The notes under the pieces are model-generated. The model saw nothing but the letters and a program-made list of their open reading frames with translations, searched no databases and was not told where the DNA came from. Shown here in pieces: positions 43,167 through 52,555 of a stretch of DNA of 64,000 bases. Origin of the DNA: an uncultured Clostridia bacterium (GTDB lineage Bacteria; Bacillota; Clostridia; Oscillospirales; Ruminococcaceae). A program made the position numbers and the translations under genes. Each line of letters starts with the position of its first letter. Within the stretch, counting starts at the first letter, position 1. Location of the stretch: contig CANRDI010000003.1 in the NCBI GenBank assembly GCA_947629335.1, positions 164,987 to 228,986 of the forward strand. The letters run 5' to 3'.

Positions 43167-44495
43167 ATGAGCGAGAAAACAAAGGTTGCATTGGTATCTC
43201 TCGGCTGCGCTAAAAATCAGGTAGACGCAGAGCTTATGCTGTATAAGCTGAACGAGGCGGGCTATGCGTTCGCCGAAGAACCGGGGCTTTCGGATATAAC
43301 CATTCTCCATACCTGCGGGTTTATAACCGCCGCGAAAGAAGAGGCAATTGAATGGCTAAACGAGCTTATTACGCTGAAAAACGAAGGCACAATAAAGAAA
43401 ATAGTCGTAACGGGCTGTCTTTCAGAGCGCTATCGAGAAGAGTTTGAAAAGGAATATCCCGAAGTTGACGGAGTTATAGGCATATCCGAATATCCAAAAA
43501 TCGCCGAGTATATAAAGCGCATTGAAAACGGGGAGAGGATAGTTGTCTTCGGCGATAAGGAAAAGCATACAATGGAGGGAAAGAGGATACTTTCGACCGA
43601 GCCGCATTATGCATATCTGCGCCTTGCTGACGGCTGCGACAACTGTTGTACATACTGCGCCATACCGCAGATACGCGGACGTTTTCGTTCGAGGACAATG
43701 GAAAACATTCTTGCCGACGCGGGAGAATTGTCCGAAAGCGGCGTGAAAGAAATTATTCTCATTGCACAGGACACCACGCGCTACGGTCTTGACCTTTACG
43801 GAAAACTTATGCTGCCCGAATTGCTCGAAAAGCTGTGCAAGCTCGATTTCAAGTGGATAAGGCTTTTGTACTGTTATCCCGAAAGAATAACCGACGAGCT
43901 TATAAATGTCATCAAAAATCAGCCGAAGATAGTAAAATACCTCGACATTCCCATTCAGCACTGCGACGGGGATATTTTAAAACGAATGAACCGAAAAGGC
44001 GACGAAAATTCTTTGCGTGAGCTTATAGCAAAGCTCCGCCGAGAAATTCCGGGAATAACGCTCAGAACTACGTTTATAACGGGCTTTCCGGGCGAAACAG
44101 AGGAGCAGTTCAACCGCTTAGGAGAATTTGCGGAGGAAATGAAATTCGACAGAATGGGTTGTTTTGCGTATTCGGAAGAAGAAAACACGCCCGCGGCAGG
44201 ATTTCCCGACCAAGTAGACGAAGAAGTGCGCGAACACCGCAAGGAAATTCTCGAAGAACAGCAGGACACCCGCGTCGAAGAATCATTCAGAAAAATGATA
44301 GGAGAAACTGCCGAGGTCGTTGTTGAGGGATTTGACAGGTTTATCGGCTATTATTTCGGAAGAAGCGCGGCGTTTGCTCCCGAAATTGACGGAATGATTT
44401 ACTTCAAGGCGGATAAAAAGCCTGCTGTCGGAGAATTTATAAATATAAAGTTTACGAGAGTTGTAAACAATAACCTTATAGGAGAGGCGTTATAA
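43167..44495 (+). CDS. rimO: Ribosomal protein S12 methylthiotransferase RimO
   Basis: 442 residues; adds a methylthio group to Asp89 of S12. The N-terminal MTTase domain carries VSLGCAKNQVDAE with Cys ligands continued by LHTCGF and VTGCLSERY; the radical SAM motif Cx3Cx2C is CDNCCTYC, followed by AIPQIRGRFRSR; a C-terminal TRAM domain is present (about 375-442). Begins immediately at the recX stop and overlaps pgsA by one base. Confidence 0.95.
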   Translation: MSEKTKVALVSLGCAKNQVDAELMLYKLNEAGYAFAEEPGLSDITILHTCGFITAAKEEAIEWLNELITLKNEGTIKKIVVTGCLSERYREEFEKEYPEVDGVIGISEYPKIAEYIKRIENGERIVVFGDKEKHTMEGKRILSTEPHYAYLRLADGCDNCCTYCAIPQIRGRFRSRTMENILADAGELSESGVKEIILIAQDTTRYGLDLYGKLMLPELLEKLCKLDFKWIRLLYCYPERITDELINVIKNQPKIVKYLDIPIQHCDGDILKRMNRKGDENSLRELIAKLRREIPGITLRTTFITGFPGETEEQFNRLGEFAEEMKFDRMGCFAYSEEENTPAAGFPDQVDEEVREHRKEILEEQQDTRVEESFRKMIGETAEVVVEGFDRFIGYYFGRSAAFAPEIDGMIYFKADKKPAVGEFINIKFTRVVNNNLIGEAL

Positions 44496-45088
44496 TGAAT
44501 TTAGCAAACAAGCTGACAATGTTCCGCGTTGTTCTTGTGCCTTTTTTCTTGATAGCAATGAGCGTTTCTGCGATACCTATGAGGTTTTTGTGGGCGCTTG
44601 TCATTTTCATTCTTGCGAGCATAACGGATATGCTTGACGGGAAAGTTGCCCGAAAATTCAATATGGTGACAAACTTCGGAAAGTTTCTTGATCCGCTTGC
44701 AGACAAAATTCTTGTCGCGGGGGCGCTTATCTGCTTTGTCGAGCTTGGCTGGGCAAGGGCTTGGGTCGTCGCGGTGATACTTATGCGCGAATTTGCCGTT
44801 TCGGGCGTAAGGCTTGCGGCGGCTTCAGGCGAGAAAAAGACGGTAATTGCCGCAAATATCTGGGGTAAGCTGAAAACTGCCTTTACCATGATTGCAATAA
44901 TCGCAGTGCTTTTTATGAATATTCTTGTACAGTTCGGCGTTATCTGCGAACTTGGCGGGCAGACAGGCTTTGAGTTTCCGATTGCGATAATAACAGACGT
45001 GCTGATGTATATAACTTTAGCTCTTACGGTAATTTCGGGAGTAAAATATATTTACGATTACAGAGAGTGCATAGACCCGCGCAAGTGA
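44495..45088 (+). CDS. pgsA: CDP-diacylglycerol-glycerol-3-phosphate 3-phosphatidyltransferase
   Basis: 197 residues. The CDP-alcohol phosphotransferase motif D-G-x2-A-R-x8-G-x3-D-x3-D is read in MLDGKVARKFNMVTNFGKFLDPLADKI-type order (Asp, Gly, Ala-Arg, Gly, two Asp). Several membrane helices follow. It makes phosphatidylglycerol phosphate. The order recA-recX-rimO-pgsA with overlaps points to one transcript. Confidence 0.9.
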   Translation: MNLANKLTMFRVVLVPFFLIAMSVSAIPMRFLWALVIFILASITDMLDGKVARKFNMVTNFGKFLDPLADKILVAGALICFVELGWARAWVVAVILMREFAVSGVRLAAASGEKKTVIAANIWGKLKTAFTMIAIIAVLFMNILVQFGVICELGGQTGFEFPIAIITDVLMYITLALTVISGVKYIYDYRECIDPRK

Positions 45089-45101
45089 CAAAGGAGAAAA
45101 A

Positions 45102-46019
45102 ATGGACAAAAATTTAAAGCAGAACTTAAATGAAAAAGCCCCTGAGCGCACAATGCTTATAGCTCAGCTTTTGTTTCGGGAAAAGCCCGAAGAGGTTTCT
45201 GTAGCTGAGATTCAAAAGACGGTCGAGGAAATTATAGGCGAAACAGAGCTTGTGTATGACGCGCCGAAAGCACCGTTTTTCGCGCTGAAAAACTATCGCG
45301 CAGCCTTTAAGAAAGAAGCAGGGAAAGAGTATAAAAGCGCAGTAGACAACGGCGACGGAACGATCTCAATACCTGTTGTAGTGAATTTCATTATCGGCGA
45401 AGAGCTGAAGACTGTTGACGACCCGCTTACCACAAGCCAGTTCTGGGATTTTAAAGGCAATTTCAGCGATTTCAAGTTCCATACGTCCGTTTTCGGAATG
45501 TTGTCAAACGCTATGGAATATAAAAATCAAGCCGAGCTGTTCTTAAAGAAAATAGAGGTCGCGGTTAAATGCTTTCCGACAGCAGAGGCAATTTTCGTTC
45601 CGCACAGCGGAAAGCTGACGAGCGTTGATTATTTTAAAGAGGGAATGAACTATGACCTTGCGGGAAGATTTATAAGGACGGCAGTAAACGCGCGGTTTTT
45701 CAGAATAGAAAATTCAGATGATTTTGTGGTCGATACTCTCGGAATGTTCGCTTTCGGAGCGCCCGATGTTCAGGTGCATTTCCGCGGTCTTAAACCTGAC
45801 GACGTCGTAAATTATGTTTACAATGTCGCAAGCTATCAGTTCAGCAGTGATTTTCCCGTAAAAAGCGGCGATACGATAGACGGACTTGACGAAAGCGGGG
45901 ATATCTCGGCTGATATTCAGTGGAAAGCGCAGTATGAAAATTCGCTCATACAGCCCGTCAGAATGGTGCTTGACATCAACTGCGGCGAGTACGCGGCAGG
46001 AGCAAGGCGCGAAAGCTGA
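45102..46019 (+). CDS. DUF4261-domain protein
   Basis: 305 residues, soluble. The C-terminal part with LGMFAFGAPDVQVHFRG and VNYVYNVASYQF fits DUF4261, which follows a variable N-terminal domain. AAAGGAG precedes the ATG and it starts 13 bases after pgsA. No enzymatic function is known for the family; in my knowledge such proteins occur near secretion or immunity genes, but nothing here supports that. Confidence 0.75.
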   Translation: MDKNLKQNLNEKAPERTMLIAQLLFREKPEEVSVAEIQKTVEEIIGETELVYDAPKAPFFALKNYRAAFKKEAGKEYKSAVDNGDGTISIPVVVNFIIGEELKTVDDPLTTSQFWDFKGNFSDFKFHTSVFGMLSNAMEYKNQAELFLKKIEVAVKCFPTAEAIFVPHSGKLTSVDYFKEGMNYDLAGRFIRTAVNARFFRIENSDDFVVDTLGMFAFGAPDVQVHFRGLKPDDVVNYVYNVASYQFSSDFPVKSGDTIDGLDESGDISADIQWKAQYENSLIQPVRMVLDINCGEYAAGARRES

Positions 46020-46083
46020 AAAAAGCGCATTTTGGGGACGGAGATTGTGTGAAAAACAGCTCTGATAAAACGGCGGTGAGATT

Positions 46084-47493
46084 TTGAGCAGAAAAACAAA
46101 TATCGGAATAAAAGACGCCGGAAATGTCGGAAAAATGCTTCCGACGATACTTTCACTGTCGCTTCCGACAATGCTCGAACAGCTTTTGCAGACCGCCGTT
46201 CAGTATATAGACACGGCAATGGTCGGTTCCCTCGGAACAAGCGCAACTGCCGCTGTCGGAGCTACAAGTACGGTGAGTTGGCTTGTGGGAAGTACGATCT
46301 CCGCTATTGGGATAGGATTTCTTGCATTCATTTCACAGCGTTTGGGAGCAGGCGAAGAAGAAAAAGCACGAAAAGCCGCCGGTCAGGCGGCTCTTGCGGT
46401 GATAGCGGCGGGAGTTCTGTTTACGCTCGCAACAACGCTGTTGAGCGGGCAAATTCCAATATGGATGAACGTCGATAAAAATATCCGCAGTATGGCGTCA
46501 AGATATTTTCTGATATTGTATTCGCCGATGCTGTTCAGAACTGCAAGTATAATTTTCGGCACGGTTCTGCGCTCTGCGGGCGACACTAAAACGCCTATGC
46601 TTGTAGGAATAGGCGTGAATGTGATAAATATTGTCTTAAATTTTATTCTCATTTATCCTTCGCGCAGCATTGAGCTTTTCGGAAATAAGATCAATGTTAT
46701 AGGCGCAGGCTTCGGGGTCGAGGGTGCGGCAATGGCGAGCGCGGCTTCATATGTGTTCGGCGGAATAATGATAACAATAATGCTTTTCAGGCATAATAAA
46801 ATATCTCCGAGAGGACAGAGCCTGAAGCCCGATATGGCTATAATAAAAGAATGTTTTCGCGTGGCATTTCCGAATATGCTTCAAAGATTTGCAACATCGC
46901 TCGGCTATGTTGTTTTTGCGTCAATGATAAATTCGCTCGGCGAAGCGGCGGCTGCCGCGCATACGATAGCGAACACAGTAGAGAGCCTGTTTTATATTCC
47001 GGGTTATGGAATGCAAACAGCGTCCGCAGCGCTCGCGGGAAACTCATTCGGTGCGCGCGACAAGGAAAAGCTAAAGCGTCTTACAAGGACGATAATGCCG
47101 CTTGAAGTAGTGCTTATGGTTATTTCGGGAGGCTTATTGTTTATATTTGCTCCGCAGCTTATGAGCCTTTTTTCAAAGGACAGCGAGGTAATAGCTCTCG
47201 GAAGCACGGTATTGAGAATGGTAGCGGTATCCGAGCCGTTTTACGGAGTTCCGATAGTGATTGAAGGCATTTTACAGGGGCTTGGAAAGACAGTTGTGCC
47301 GTTTGTATTCAATGTTTTAGGAATGTGGTGTGTAAGAATTGCAGGAACATTTGTATTTACACAAATTTTAACAGGCGGGCTGATCGGAGCATGGGGCTGT
47401 ATGATAGGACATAATCTTGTGCTTTTTGTGATGTTTGTCGCTTATTTTGCAAGCGGGAAATGGGATCCGTTCCGCAAAACTGAAAAAAATTAA
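46084..47493 (+). CDS. MATE-family efflux transporter
   Basis: 469 residues with about twelve hydrophobic helices. The N-terminal SLPTMLEQLLQTAVQYIDTAMVGSLG and the repeat in the second half (AFPNMLQRFATSLGYVVFASMI) reflect the two MATE repeats. It would export cationic or amphipathic compounds with a Na or H gradient. The start is TTG (46084) after GGTGAG; internal ATG at 46135 is an alternative. The substrate is unknown. Confidence 0.85.
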   Translation: MSRKTNIGIKDAGNVGKMLPTILSLSLPTMLEQLLQTAVQYIDTAMVGSLGTSATAAVGATSTVSWLVGSTISAIGIGFLAFISQRLGAGEEEKARKAAGQAALAVIAAGVLFTLATTLLSGQIPIWMNVDKNIRSMASRYFLILYSPMLFRTASIIFGTVLRSAGDTKTPMLVGIGVNVINIVLNFILIYPSRSIELFGNKINVIGAGFGVEGAAMASAASYVFGGIMITIMLFRHNKISPRGQSLKPDMAIIKECFRVAFPNMLQRFATSLGYVVFASMINSLGEAAAAAHTIANTVESLFYIPGYGMQTASAALAGNSFGARDKEKLKRLTRTIMPLEVVLMVISGGLLFIFAPQLMSLFSKDSEVIALGSTVLRMVAVSEPFYGVPIVIEGILQGLGKTVVPFVFNVLGMWCVRIAGTFVFTQILTGGLIGAWGCMIGHNLVLFVMFVAYFASGKWDPFRKTEKN

Positions 47494-47521
47494 TTTTCCG
47501 TAAATTTTTTTGAAAAAGCAC

Positions 47522-47550
47522 TTGACAAAATTTTATGTTTGTGATATAAT
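47522..47550 (+). promoter_or_regulatory. Promoter of tRNA-Leu
   Basis: TTGACA at 47522-47527 and TATAAT at 47545-47550 with 17 bases between, 25 bases before the tRNA 5' end. Confidence 0.8.
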
Positions 47551-47574
47551 TTAATAGTCGTTAAGAAAGAATGT

Positions 47575-47661
47575 GCGAGTGTGCTGGAATCGGCAGACAG
47601 GCTAGCTTGAGGTGCTAGTGTTGGAAACGACGTGTGGGTTCAAGTCCCGTCACTCGCACCA
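47575..47661 (+). tRNA. tRNA-Leu (anticodon GAG)
   Basis: The acceptor stem GCGAGTG at 47575-47581 pairs with 47651-47657, discriminator A and encoded CCA end at 47661. The anticodon stem CTAGC/GCTAG encloses a 7-base loop TTGAGGT, giving GAG. A long variable arm marks a class II leucine tRNA. The T loop TTCAAGT is normal, and its stem includes two wobble pairs. Confidence 0.9.
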
Positions 47662-47720
47662 GCAGGGCAATGCCCTGCACCCGGTACGTCCCGCACGCTG
47701 TTGCGGGACGATTTCTTTTA
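47662..47720 (+). terminator. Tandem hairpins ending the tRNA transcript
   Basis: An 8-bp hairpin GCAGGGCA with its complement (47662-47678) directly abuts the CCA end; a second stem CGTCCCGCA at 47687-47695 pairs with 47702-47710 and is followed by ATTTCTTTTA. The second is the likely intrinsic terminator. Confidence 0.75.
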
Positions 47721-47758
47721 GCTCGACCGAAAAAAACCTTTTTGTAAAGGTTACATAT

Positions 47759-47799
47759 GCAAGTCCTCCCATTGCGCAAAGCGCAACGGGAGGGTTTGC
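47759..47799. repeat. GC-rich palindromic element
   Basis: GCAAGTCCTCCC followed by ATTGCGC and its near-complement GCGCAACGGGAGG form a long imperfect hairpin of about 41 bases with a small loop. It has no T tail. It could be a structured repeat of the sort found at 51405-52560, but the sequence is not the same. Confidence 0.5.
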
Positions 47800-48213
47800 A
47801 TTATACAGGGGAAAGTACACACAAAATTTATAATTATCTGATGAACAAATTTAACGAAAATAAATCAAATTATTGCAACATCTTACAGTTACCAAATGAT
47901 TTAGCGATAAGTGGAGAATTGGACAAGATTATTCAGATATGCGGATAGGCTTGATAAGGAAGAATTTTATGGATGATAAATTCCTTTGCCGTATATTTCA
48001 CATATAATTTTTGCAAAAGGTGTGCGGCTCTTTTAATGCTCGAACAGCTTTGAAACGAAAATTTGTATACAGCTATAGGAAGAGATGAACACGAGCTTGT
48101 TTACAATTCTTTTGGTGTGACAACTTTATTTTAACAGATCTCAACCTCTTTTTTTACACTTTTTGTTTCACATCTATTGTAAAATAACATTCTCCAAAAA
48201 ATTACTTTAGTGC
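47800..48213. other. AT-rich stretch, no gene recognised
   Basis: Short open frames such as 47841-47948 have no ribosome site, and translations in the three plus frames are broken by several stops with scattered protein-like stretches (for example GRDEHELVYNSFGV). It may be a decayed gene, but nothing can be assigned. Confidence 0.4.
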
Positions 48214-48242
48214 TTGACTTTTACGGTAAATAGTTGTATAAT
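48214..48242 (+). promoter_or_regulatory. Promoter of the chemoreceptor gene
   Basis: TTGACT at 48214-48219 and TATAAT at 48237-48242, 17-base spacer, 44 bases before the preferred start. Confidence 0.75.
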
Positions 48243-48285
48243 ACTAATATGATTGTATGTTGCAATGATGAAAGTGAAAGGAAGA

Positions 48286-50361
48286 ATGAAGAAAGTGAAA
48301 ATTAAATTTAAAATCGCTATTATGGTTATTGTCTGTACGCTCGTCGGAGCATTTACCGTAAGCACGCTCAGCTTTATTTTCTCTAATCAGATAATAAATG
48401 ACGATTCAAACGAGATTATAAACACGGCTTGTGACAGCGCGGTTGCGGAACTTGACGGCTATCTGACGAGGGTCGAACAGTCTGTGGACACAATTGCCGA
48501 CTTGGCTTTGGAAACTCTTGACAATTTTTCTGAATTTAAAAGATCTTCGGATTATGTCGACAGTTATTCAAAAAAGCTTGCTCCGATGCTGCTTTCGGCG
48601 GCAGAGCATACCGACGGCGCTATAACCGTTTACATAAGATATAATCCCGATTTGGCTTATTCCACTTCAGGAGTATTTTACCAAAGAGAAAATACATCCG
48701 CGCCTTATGTCGAAGTAGAATGTACCGACTTTTCAATCTATGACAAAACCGACTTAAACCACGTCGGCTGGTATTATATCCCTGTCAACAACGGCGCGCC
48801 TACATGGATGGACCCATATCTGAATGAGAATATCGGAGTATATATGATTTCATATGTTGTGCCGCTGTTTGTAAACGGCGAAAGCCTCGGCATAATAGGT
48901 ATGGATCTTGATTTTACGGCATTTCAGGAGCTTTCGCACGCGGATATAATGTATAACGGCGCAGATTCGATTATAGTAGGCTCTGACGGCTCTACTATAT
49001 TCTATCACAAAGATACCGAGTATGGAATGTCGTTGTCTGACCTTGACAGCAACGGTGGAACAAAAGCCCTTTCTGATCTTATAAATTCGGGAAATGGGGA
49101 CAGAAAAACCGTTTCCGCAACCTACGGCGGCGTAAAATATACCGCTACAAGCCGCACTATACGAAACGGAATGAACATTGTTACTTCTGTTCCGTTCAAT
49201 GAGGTAGACGCGCGCGGCAGAGGACTTCGTATCTCCTGCGGAATTGCGATGCTTTTCGTAGTAGTAATCGCCGCGGCGGTTTCGTTTATTGTTGCATTTA
49301 AACTTACCAAAAATATTGAAAAACTCAACCACACGGCAAAGAGAATTGCCGACGGCGACCTTTCGGCTACAGTTGACGTAAGATCAAGAGATGAAGTCGG
49401 CGAGCTTGCGGCAAACTTTTCAAATACCTCTTCCAGACTTAACGAATATATCGGATATATTGATGAAGTTTCAGACGTGTTAAATCAAATAGCGGACGGA
49501 AATCTCGACTTTACACTTCAGAGAGATTATATAGGAAATTTTGCTCAGATAAAAACTGCGCTCGAAAATATTTCAAATACGCTCAATACCACCATTTCGG
49601 AAATCAACTCTGTCGCAGAACAGGTAGCTCTCGGTTCGGGACAGGTCGCGGCAGGCGCGCAGTCTCTTGCACAGAGCAGTACCGAGCAGACGTCTTCCAT
49701 TCAGGAACTTTCTGATTCAATCGAGAGTATGACCGACGACGTTATGCGTAATAACGAGAGCATAAAGGGTGCGTTTACCGCAATGGAAACGGCATTTGAT
49801 GAAATAAACGAATCTTCGCGCAATATGAACGAGATGCACGACGCAATGAACGATATTTCCGAAGCGTCCGAAAAGATAAGCAACATAGTAAAGGCTGTTG
49901 ACGAGATAGCGTTCCAGACAAATGTACTTGCGATAAATGCGGCGATAGAAGCGGCGCGCGCAGGGGAATCGGGAAAAGGATTTGCGGTCGTTGCGGAGGA
50001 AATTCAGGTGCTTGCGTCGAAAACTGCTGCGTCAAACGCAAACATCAATATGCTTGTAGAGAACGTTATGAATGCTGTTGATAACGGAAATCAGATTTCG
50101 GTTAAGGCGGGAGACTCGCTTAAAAATGTTGCTTCAACATCTGAGATCGTAAAGACTTCGTTACAGGGCATTTCCAAGTCCAGTGAAAAGCAGTATGAAT
50201 CTATCGAGCGCATAAATCTCGGCATAAGACAGATAGCAGACGCAGTTCAGAACAACTCTGCAACCGCCCAGCAAAGCGCTGCGGCAAGCGAAGAGATGTC
50301 CTCACAGGCGCAGCTTCTTCACGACAGGATCGGAATGTTCAAGTTCAAAGATCAGCAGTAA
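48286..50361 (+). CDS. Methyl-accepting chemotaxis protein (dCache-type)
   Basis: 691 residues from the ATG at 48286, preceded by AAAGGAAG (spacing is short); an ATG at 48268 is possible. TM1 near 8-30, an exterior double-Cache-like sensor (about 35-310, with [20 protein letters not shown] as in dCache_1), TM2 near 315-338, HAMP (about 340-392), and a coiled-coil signalling domain with the hairpin-tip region [22 protein letters not shown]. No other che genes or flagellar genes are near, so the receptor is an orphan in this window. Confidence 0.9.
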   Translation: MKKVKIKFKIAIMVIVCTLVGAFTVSTLSFIFSNQIINDDSNEIINTACDSAVAELDGYLTRVEQSVDTIADLALETLDNFSEFKRSSDYVDSYSKKLAPMLLSAAEHTDGAITVYIRYNPDLAYSTSGVFYQRENTSAPYVEVECTDFSIYDKTDLNHVGWYYIPVNNGAPTWMDPYLNENIGVYMISYVVPLFVNGESLGIIGMDLDFTAFQELSHADIMYNGADSIIVGSDGSTIFYHKDTEYGMSLSDLDSNGGTKALSDLINSGNGDRKTVSATYGGVKYTATSRTIRNGMNIVTSVPFNEVDARGRGLRISCGIAMLFVVVIAAAVSFIVAFKLTKNIEKLNHTAKRIADGDLSATVDVRSRDEVGELAANFSNTSSRLNEYIGYIDEVSDVLNQIADGNLDFTLQRDYIGNFAQIKTALENISNTLNTTISEINSVAEQVALGSGQVAAGAQSLAQSSTEQTSSIQELSDSIESMTDDVMRNNESIKGAFTAMETAFDEINESSRNMNEMHDAMNDISEASEKISNIVKAVDEIAFQTNVLAINAAIEAARAGESGKGFAVVAEEIQVLASKTAASNANINMLVENVMNAVDNGNQISVKAGDSLKNVASTSEIVKTSLQGISKSSEKQYESIERINLGIRQIADAVQNNSATAQQSAAASEEMSSQAQLLHDRIGMFKFKDQQ

Positions 50362-50466
50362 TAAATCGGGAGTTTACGAACAATTTATCGTAATAATATT
50401 CTTAATTATCGATCAGATTTTCGGGGAGTTTCTCTCTATTTCTAAAAAATGATAGGATAAACATTT

Positions 50467-50874
50467 ATGAGTAAAAACAAGAAAACCGTCGCTGTCATTA
50501 TTGCTGTTATTGTACTGATAGGCGTCGGGGTAGGGCTTTGGTTTATTTATCAAAGCAGTAAGGAAACTCCGACCGAAGGTGAAAAGCTGATCACGGTAAA
50601 GGTCGTTTCCGAGCGCGACAGCTACACCTTTGAGCAGGATTACAAGACTGATGAGGAATACCTCGGAGATTTTCTTGAAAAGGAAGATCTTATCCAATTT
50701 GACACTACCGAGTTCGGACGTTTCATAAAAGGCGTAAAAGGCTATATGTCGGATGATGCGGAGCAGTCTTGGTGGCAGGTGCTTGTAGACGGTGAAAGGG
50801 CGCTGACGGGAGTTGACGAGATCGTTGTTGATGACGGCAAAACATATACTTTACAGCTTGTGATAGGATGGTAA
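50467..50874 (+). CDS. DUF4430-domain membrane-anchored protein
   Basis: 135 residues. A helix at about 7-28 anchors an exterior domain with VKVVSERDSYTFE, EDLIQFDTTEFGRFIKG, the QSWWQVLVDGERA core and a final DGKTYTLQLVIGW. This matches DUF4430, found at the C-terminus of transcobalamin-like and some bacterial surface proteins. The stop overlaps the next gene (ATGGTAA). In Firmicutes this protein often neighbours ECF substrate-binding subunits, so it may capture or present a vitamin to the importer. The ligand is not provable here. Confidence 0.75.
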   Translation: MSKNKKTVAVIIAVIVLIGVGVGLWFIYQSSKETPTEGEKLITVKVVSERDSYTFEQDYKTDEEYLGDFLEKEDLIQFDTTEFGRFIKGVKGYMSDDAEQSWWQVLVDGERALTGVDEIVVDDGKTYTLQLVIGW

Positions 50875-51386
50875 ACTCAAAAATTCAGAGCATAACGAGA
50901 ATTGCGCTTTTTGGTGCGCTTCTGTATGCTTCACATCTTGCGCTGTCGTTTCTGCCGAACGTTGAAATAGTGACGCTGCTGGTGGTTTTGTTTACAAAGC
51001 ATTTCGGCAAAGAGGGAACATTGTCCTGTTTCGTTTATGTTTTCCTCACGGCGTTTACATGGGGGTTCGGACTTTGGTGGCTGACGTATCTTGTGGTCTG
51101 GGCAGGCTATTCATTGCTGGTAAACAAGCTCAGAAAAATAGACAGTTGGCTAGTCTGGGCAGTGATAAACGCCGCATTCGGGCTGTGTTTCGGGGCAATT
51201 TTCGCTGTTCCGTACATCTTTGTATCACCCGCGTATGCGCTGTCATACTGGATTTCGGGAATACCGTTCGATTTAGTGCATTGCGCAGGAAATTTCGTTG
51301 CAGCGGTGGTACTCGGAAAGCCGCTTGATATTGCGCTCGGAAAGATAAAGCACTTTTTTTCAAATCACATTTCCGAAAACAAATGA
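50868..51386 (+). CDS. ECF transporter S component
   Basis: 172 residues, about five or six hydrophobic helices. The N-terminal ITRIALFGALLYASHLALSFLPNVE and the C-terminal AVVLGKPLDIALGKI fit S components of energy-coupling factor importers. Overlap with the DUF4430 gene indicates coupling. Substrate is uncertain; coupling to DUF4430 makes a cobalamin-type or other corrinoid ligand a plausible guess. The ECF ATPases and T component must be elsewhere. Confidence 0.7.
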   Translation: MVNSKIQSITRIALFGALLYASHLALSFLPNVEIVTLLVVLFTKHFGKEGTLSCFVYVFLTAFTWGFGLWWLTYLVVWAGYSLLVNKLRKIDSWLVWAVINAAFGLCFGAIFAVPYIFVSPAYALSYWISGIPFDLVHCAGNFVAAVVLGKPLDIALGKIKHFFSNHISENK

Positions 51387-51451
51387 GAAAGTATAGTTGT
51401 AAAGCGGGAAAACCGCCGCGCAAGCGGCGTACATAAGTTTTTGATTTTTTA

Positions 51452-51577
51452 TTGGGGGAAAACTTTTTCAAAAGTTTTCCCCCAAGCCCCTTTTCAAAAC
51501 TTTTATGTAACGTGCTGTAAGATAAAACGTTTCCGCTCTCCGACCGCCGCGCAAGCGGCGGTACATAAGTTTTTTGA
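51452..51577 (-). repeat. Unit E, copy 1 (minus orientation)
   Basis: On the minus strand: a GC hairpin (ACCGCCGC arms at 51543-51562, 4-base loop), then GCGG...ACAGCACGTTACATAAAAG spacer, GGGGCTTGGGGGAAAAC and a 16-bp AT/GC stem (51452-51485) shaped like a terminator. A fragment of another copy lies at 51405-51441. Confidence 0.7.
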
Positions 51578-51585
51578 AGGAGAGT

Positions 51586-51625
51586 CCAGAGTGGAAACTT
51601 TTTTTCAAAAAAGTTTCCACTCTGG
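51586..51625. repeat. Hairpin with 19-bp perfect stem
   Basis: CCAGAGTGGAAAC plus TTTTTT pairs with its exact complement across a 2-base loop. A related hairpin is at 52254-52287 in the mirror position of the block. Confidence 0.75.
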
Positions 51626-51663
51626 TCGCGGCATAGCCGTGAAATAAGCGTTAGCTTTGCGCT

Positions 51664-51790
51664 AAAGGGTGTGGGAAAACAAGAGTTTTCCCCACATTGA
51701 GATTTTCAAAATGAAATTTTGAAAATCTCAATCCGCCGGAGGGGGAGCGGGGGAACCGGCAGGTTCCCTCCGCGGTTTGGTTTTTTCACA
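51664..51790 (+). repeat. Unit F, copy 1 (plus orientation)
   Basis: GTGGGAAAACAAGAGTTTTC, then a 17-bp stem (51696-51712 with 51716-51732), then AATCCGCCGGAGGGGGAGCG and a second arm GGGGAACCGGCAGGTT. Matched by copy 2 on the other strand, with the stem sequence changed on both arms. Confidence 0.7.
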
Positions 51791-52049
51791 GTAATAAACA
51801 GAAGAACCATAAAACGGGAGCGTGCCTATGAACCAAAACAACAAAATAAAAAAGTGAACTCCTTTTGGCAATGCGCCTATAAATCAAAACAAGTAAATGC
51901 AAAAAAAACAACTTTTCATTCATCGAGGTTTTTCTTATTTATTGCTGCGGAAAACTGTGGGAAAACCAAACCGAAAAAACCCTACACATTTAAGTTTTAC
52001 CTTGCGCTGCTTTGCTTCATGCGAACGCACCCATTTCTTTTTCTGCTTG

Positions 52050-52185
52050 CCCCTCACTGTGGGGAAACCAAGCGGCGGTGGCACCTGCGGTTCCCCCGCT
52101 CCCCCTCCAGCGGATTGCCGTTTCAAATGCTTGCATTTGAAACGGCAATGTGGGGAAAACTCTTGTTTTCCCCACACCCAAGATA
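52050..52185 (-). repeat. Unit F, copy 2 (minus orientation)
   Basis: The reverse complement reads GTGGGGAAAACAAGAGTTTTC, then a 17-bp stem (52114-52130 with 52133-52149 on the plus strand), then AATCCGCTGGAGGGGGAGCG. It lies about 260 bases from copy 1 with opposite orientation. Confidence 0.7.
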
Positions 52186-52253
52186 AAAAGCCTACGGCTT
52201 TTTATCTGATGCGCTTTTTGCTTGCGCAAGTTTCGCGGCTTCGCCGCGACCAA

Positions 52254-52287
52254 AGGGGAAAACTTTTTTGAAAAAAAGTTTTCCCCT
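52254..52287. repeat. Hairpin with 16-bp stem
   Basis: AGGGGAAAACTTTTTT (52254-52269) pairs with 52272-52287 across a 2-base loop. It is the mirror relative of the stem at 51586-51625. Confidence 0.7.
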
Positions 52288-52306
52288 CTGGACTTCCTTT
52301 TCAAAA

Positions 52307-52423
52307 AACTTTTGTATCGCGCCTTGCGGCGCGGTTGGATAGTGGAAGCGCTTTTCCATTACAGCAAGTTACATAAAAGTTTTGAAAGGGGGTGGGGGAA
52401 AACTTTTTCAAAAGTTTTCCCCC
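52307..52423 (+). repeat. Unit E, copy 2 (plus)
   Basis: ACTTTTGTAT, a hairpin CGCGCC/GGCGCG (52318-52333), GGATAGTGGAAGCGC, TTACAGCAAGTTACATAAAAG, then the 14-bp stem (52394-52423). It is directly followed by copy 3. Confidence 0.75.
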
Positions 52424-52424
52424 A

Positions 52425-52555
52425 AAGAAACTTTCGTACCGCCGCTTTCGCGGCGGTCGGATAGTGGAAGCGCCTTTCCCTTACAGCAAGTTACATAAAA
52501 GTTTTGGAAAAGGGGTCAAGGGGGAAAACCTTTTTTAAAAAGGTTTTCCCCCTTG
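52425..52555 (+). repeat. Unit E, copy 3 (plus)
   Basis: ACTTTCGTACC, hairpin ACCGCCGC/GCGGCGGT (52438-52457 area), GGATAGTGGAAGCGC, TTACAGCAAGTTACATAAAAG, ending in a 19-bp stem (52517-52535 with 52537-52555). Tandem with copy 2; the head hairpin uses different stem bases but the same shape. Confidence 0.75.

Noticed and set aside
47841..47948. 35-codon ORF after tRNA-Leu
   Set aside because: No ribosome site or promoter in front of it; probably chance or a remnant.
50362..50466. Cobalamin riboswitch before the DUF4430-ECF pair
   Set aside because: Only about 100 bases separate the genes, with no recognisable B12 box; it is too short for a full aptamer.
51719..52304. Overlapping open frames of 80-155 codons on both strands in the hairpin block (for example 51719-52186 plus and 52017-52304 minus)
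   Set aside because: They run through inverted repeats, have no ribosome site, and encode repeated Lys/Phe/Pro-rich strings that differ by strand; they are by-products of the repeat sequence.
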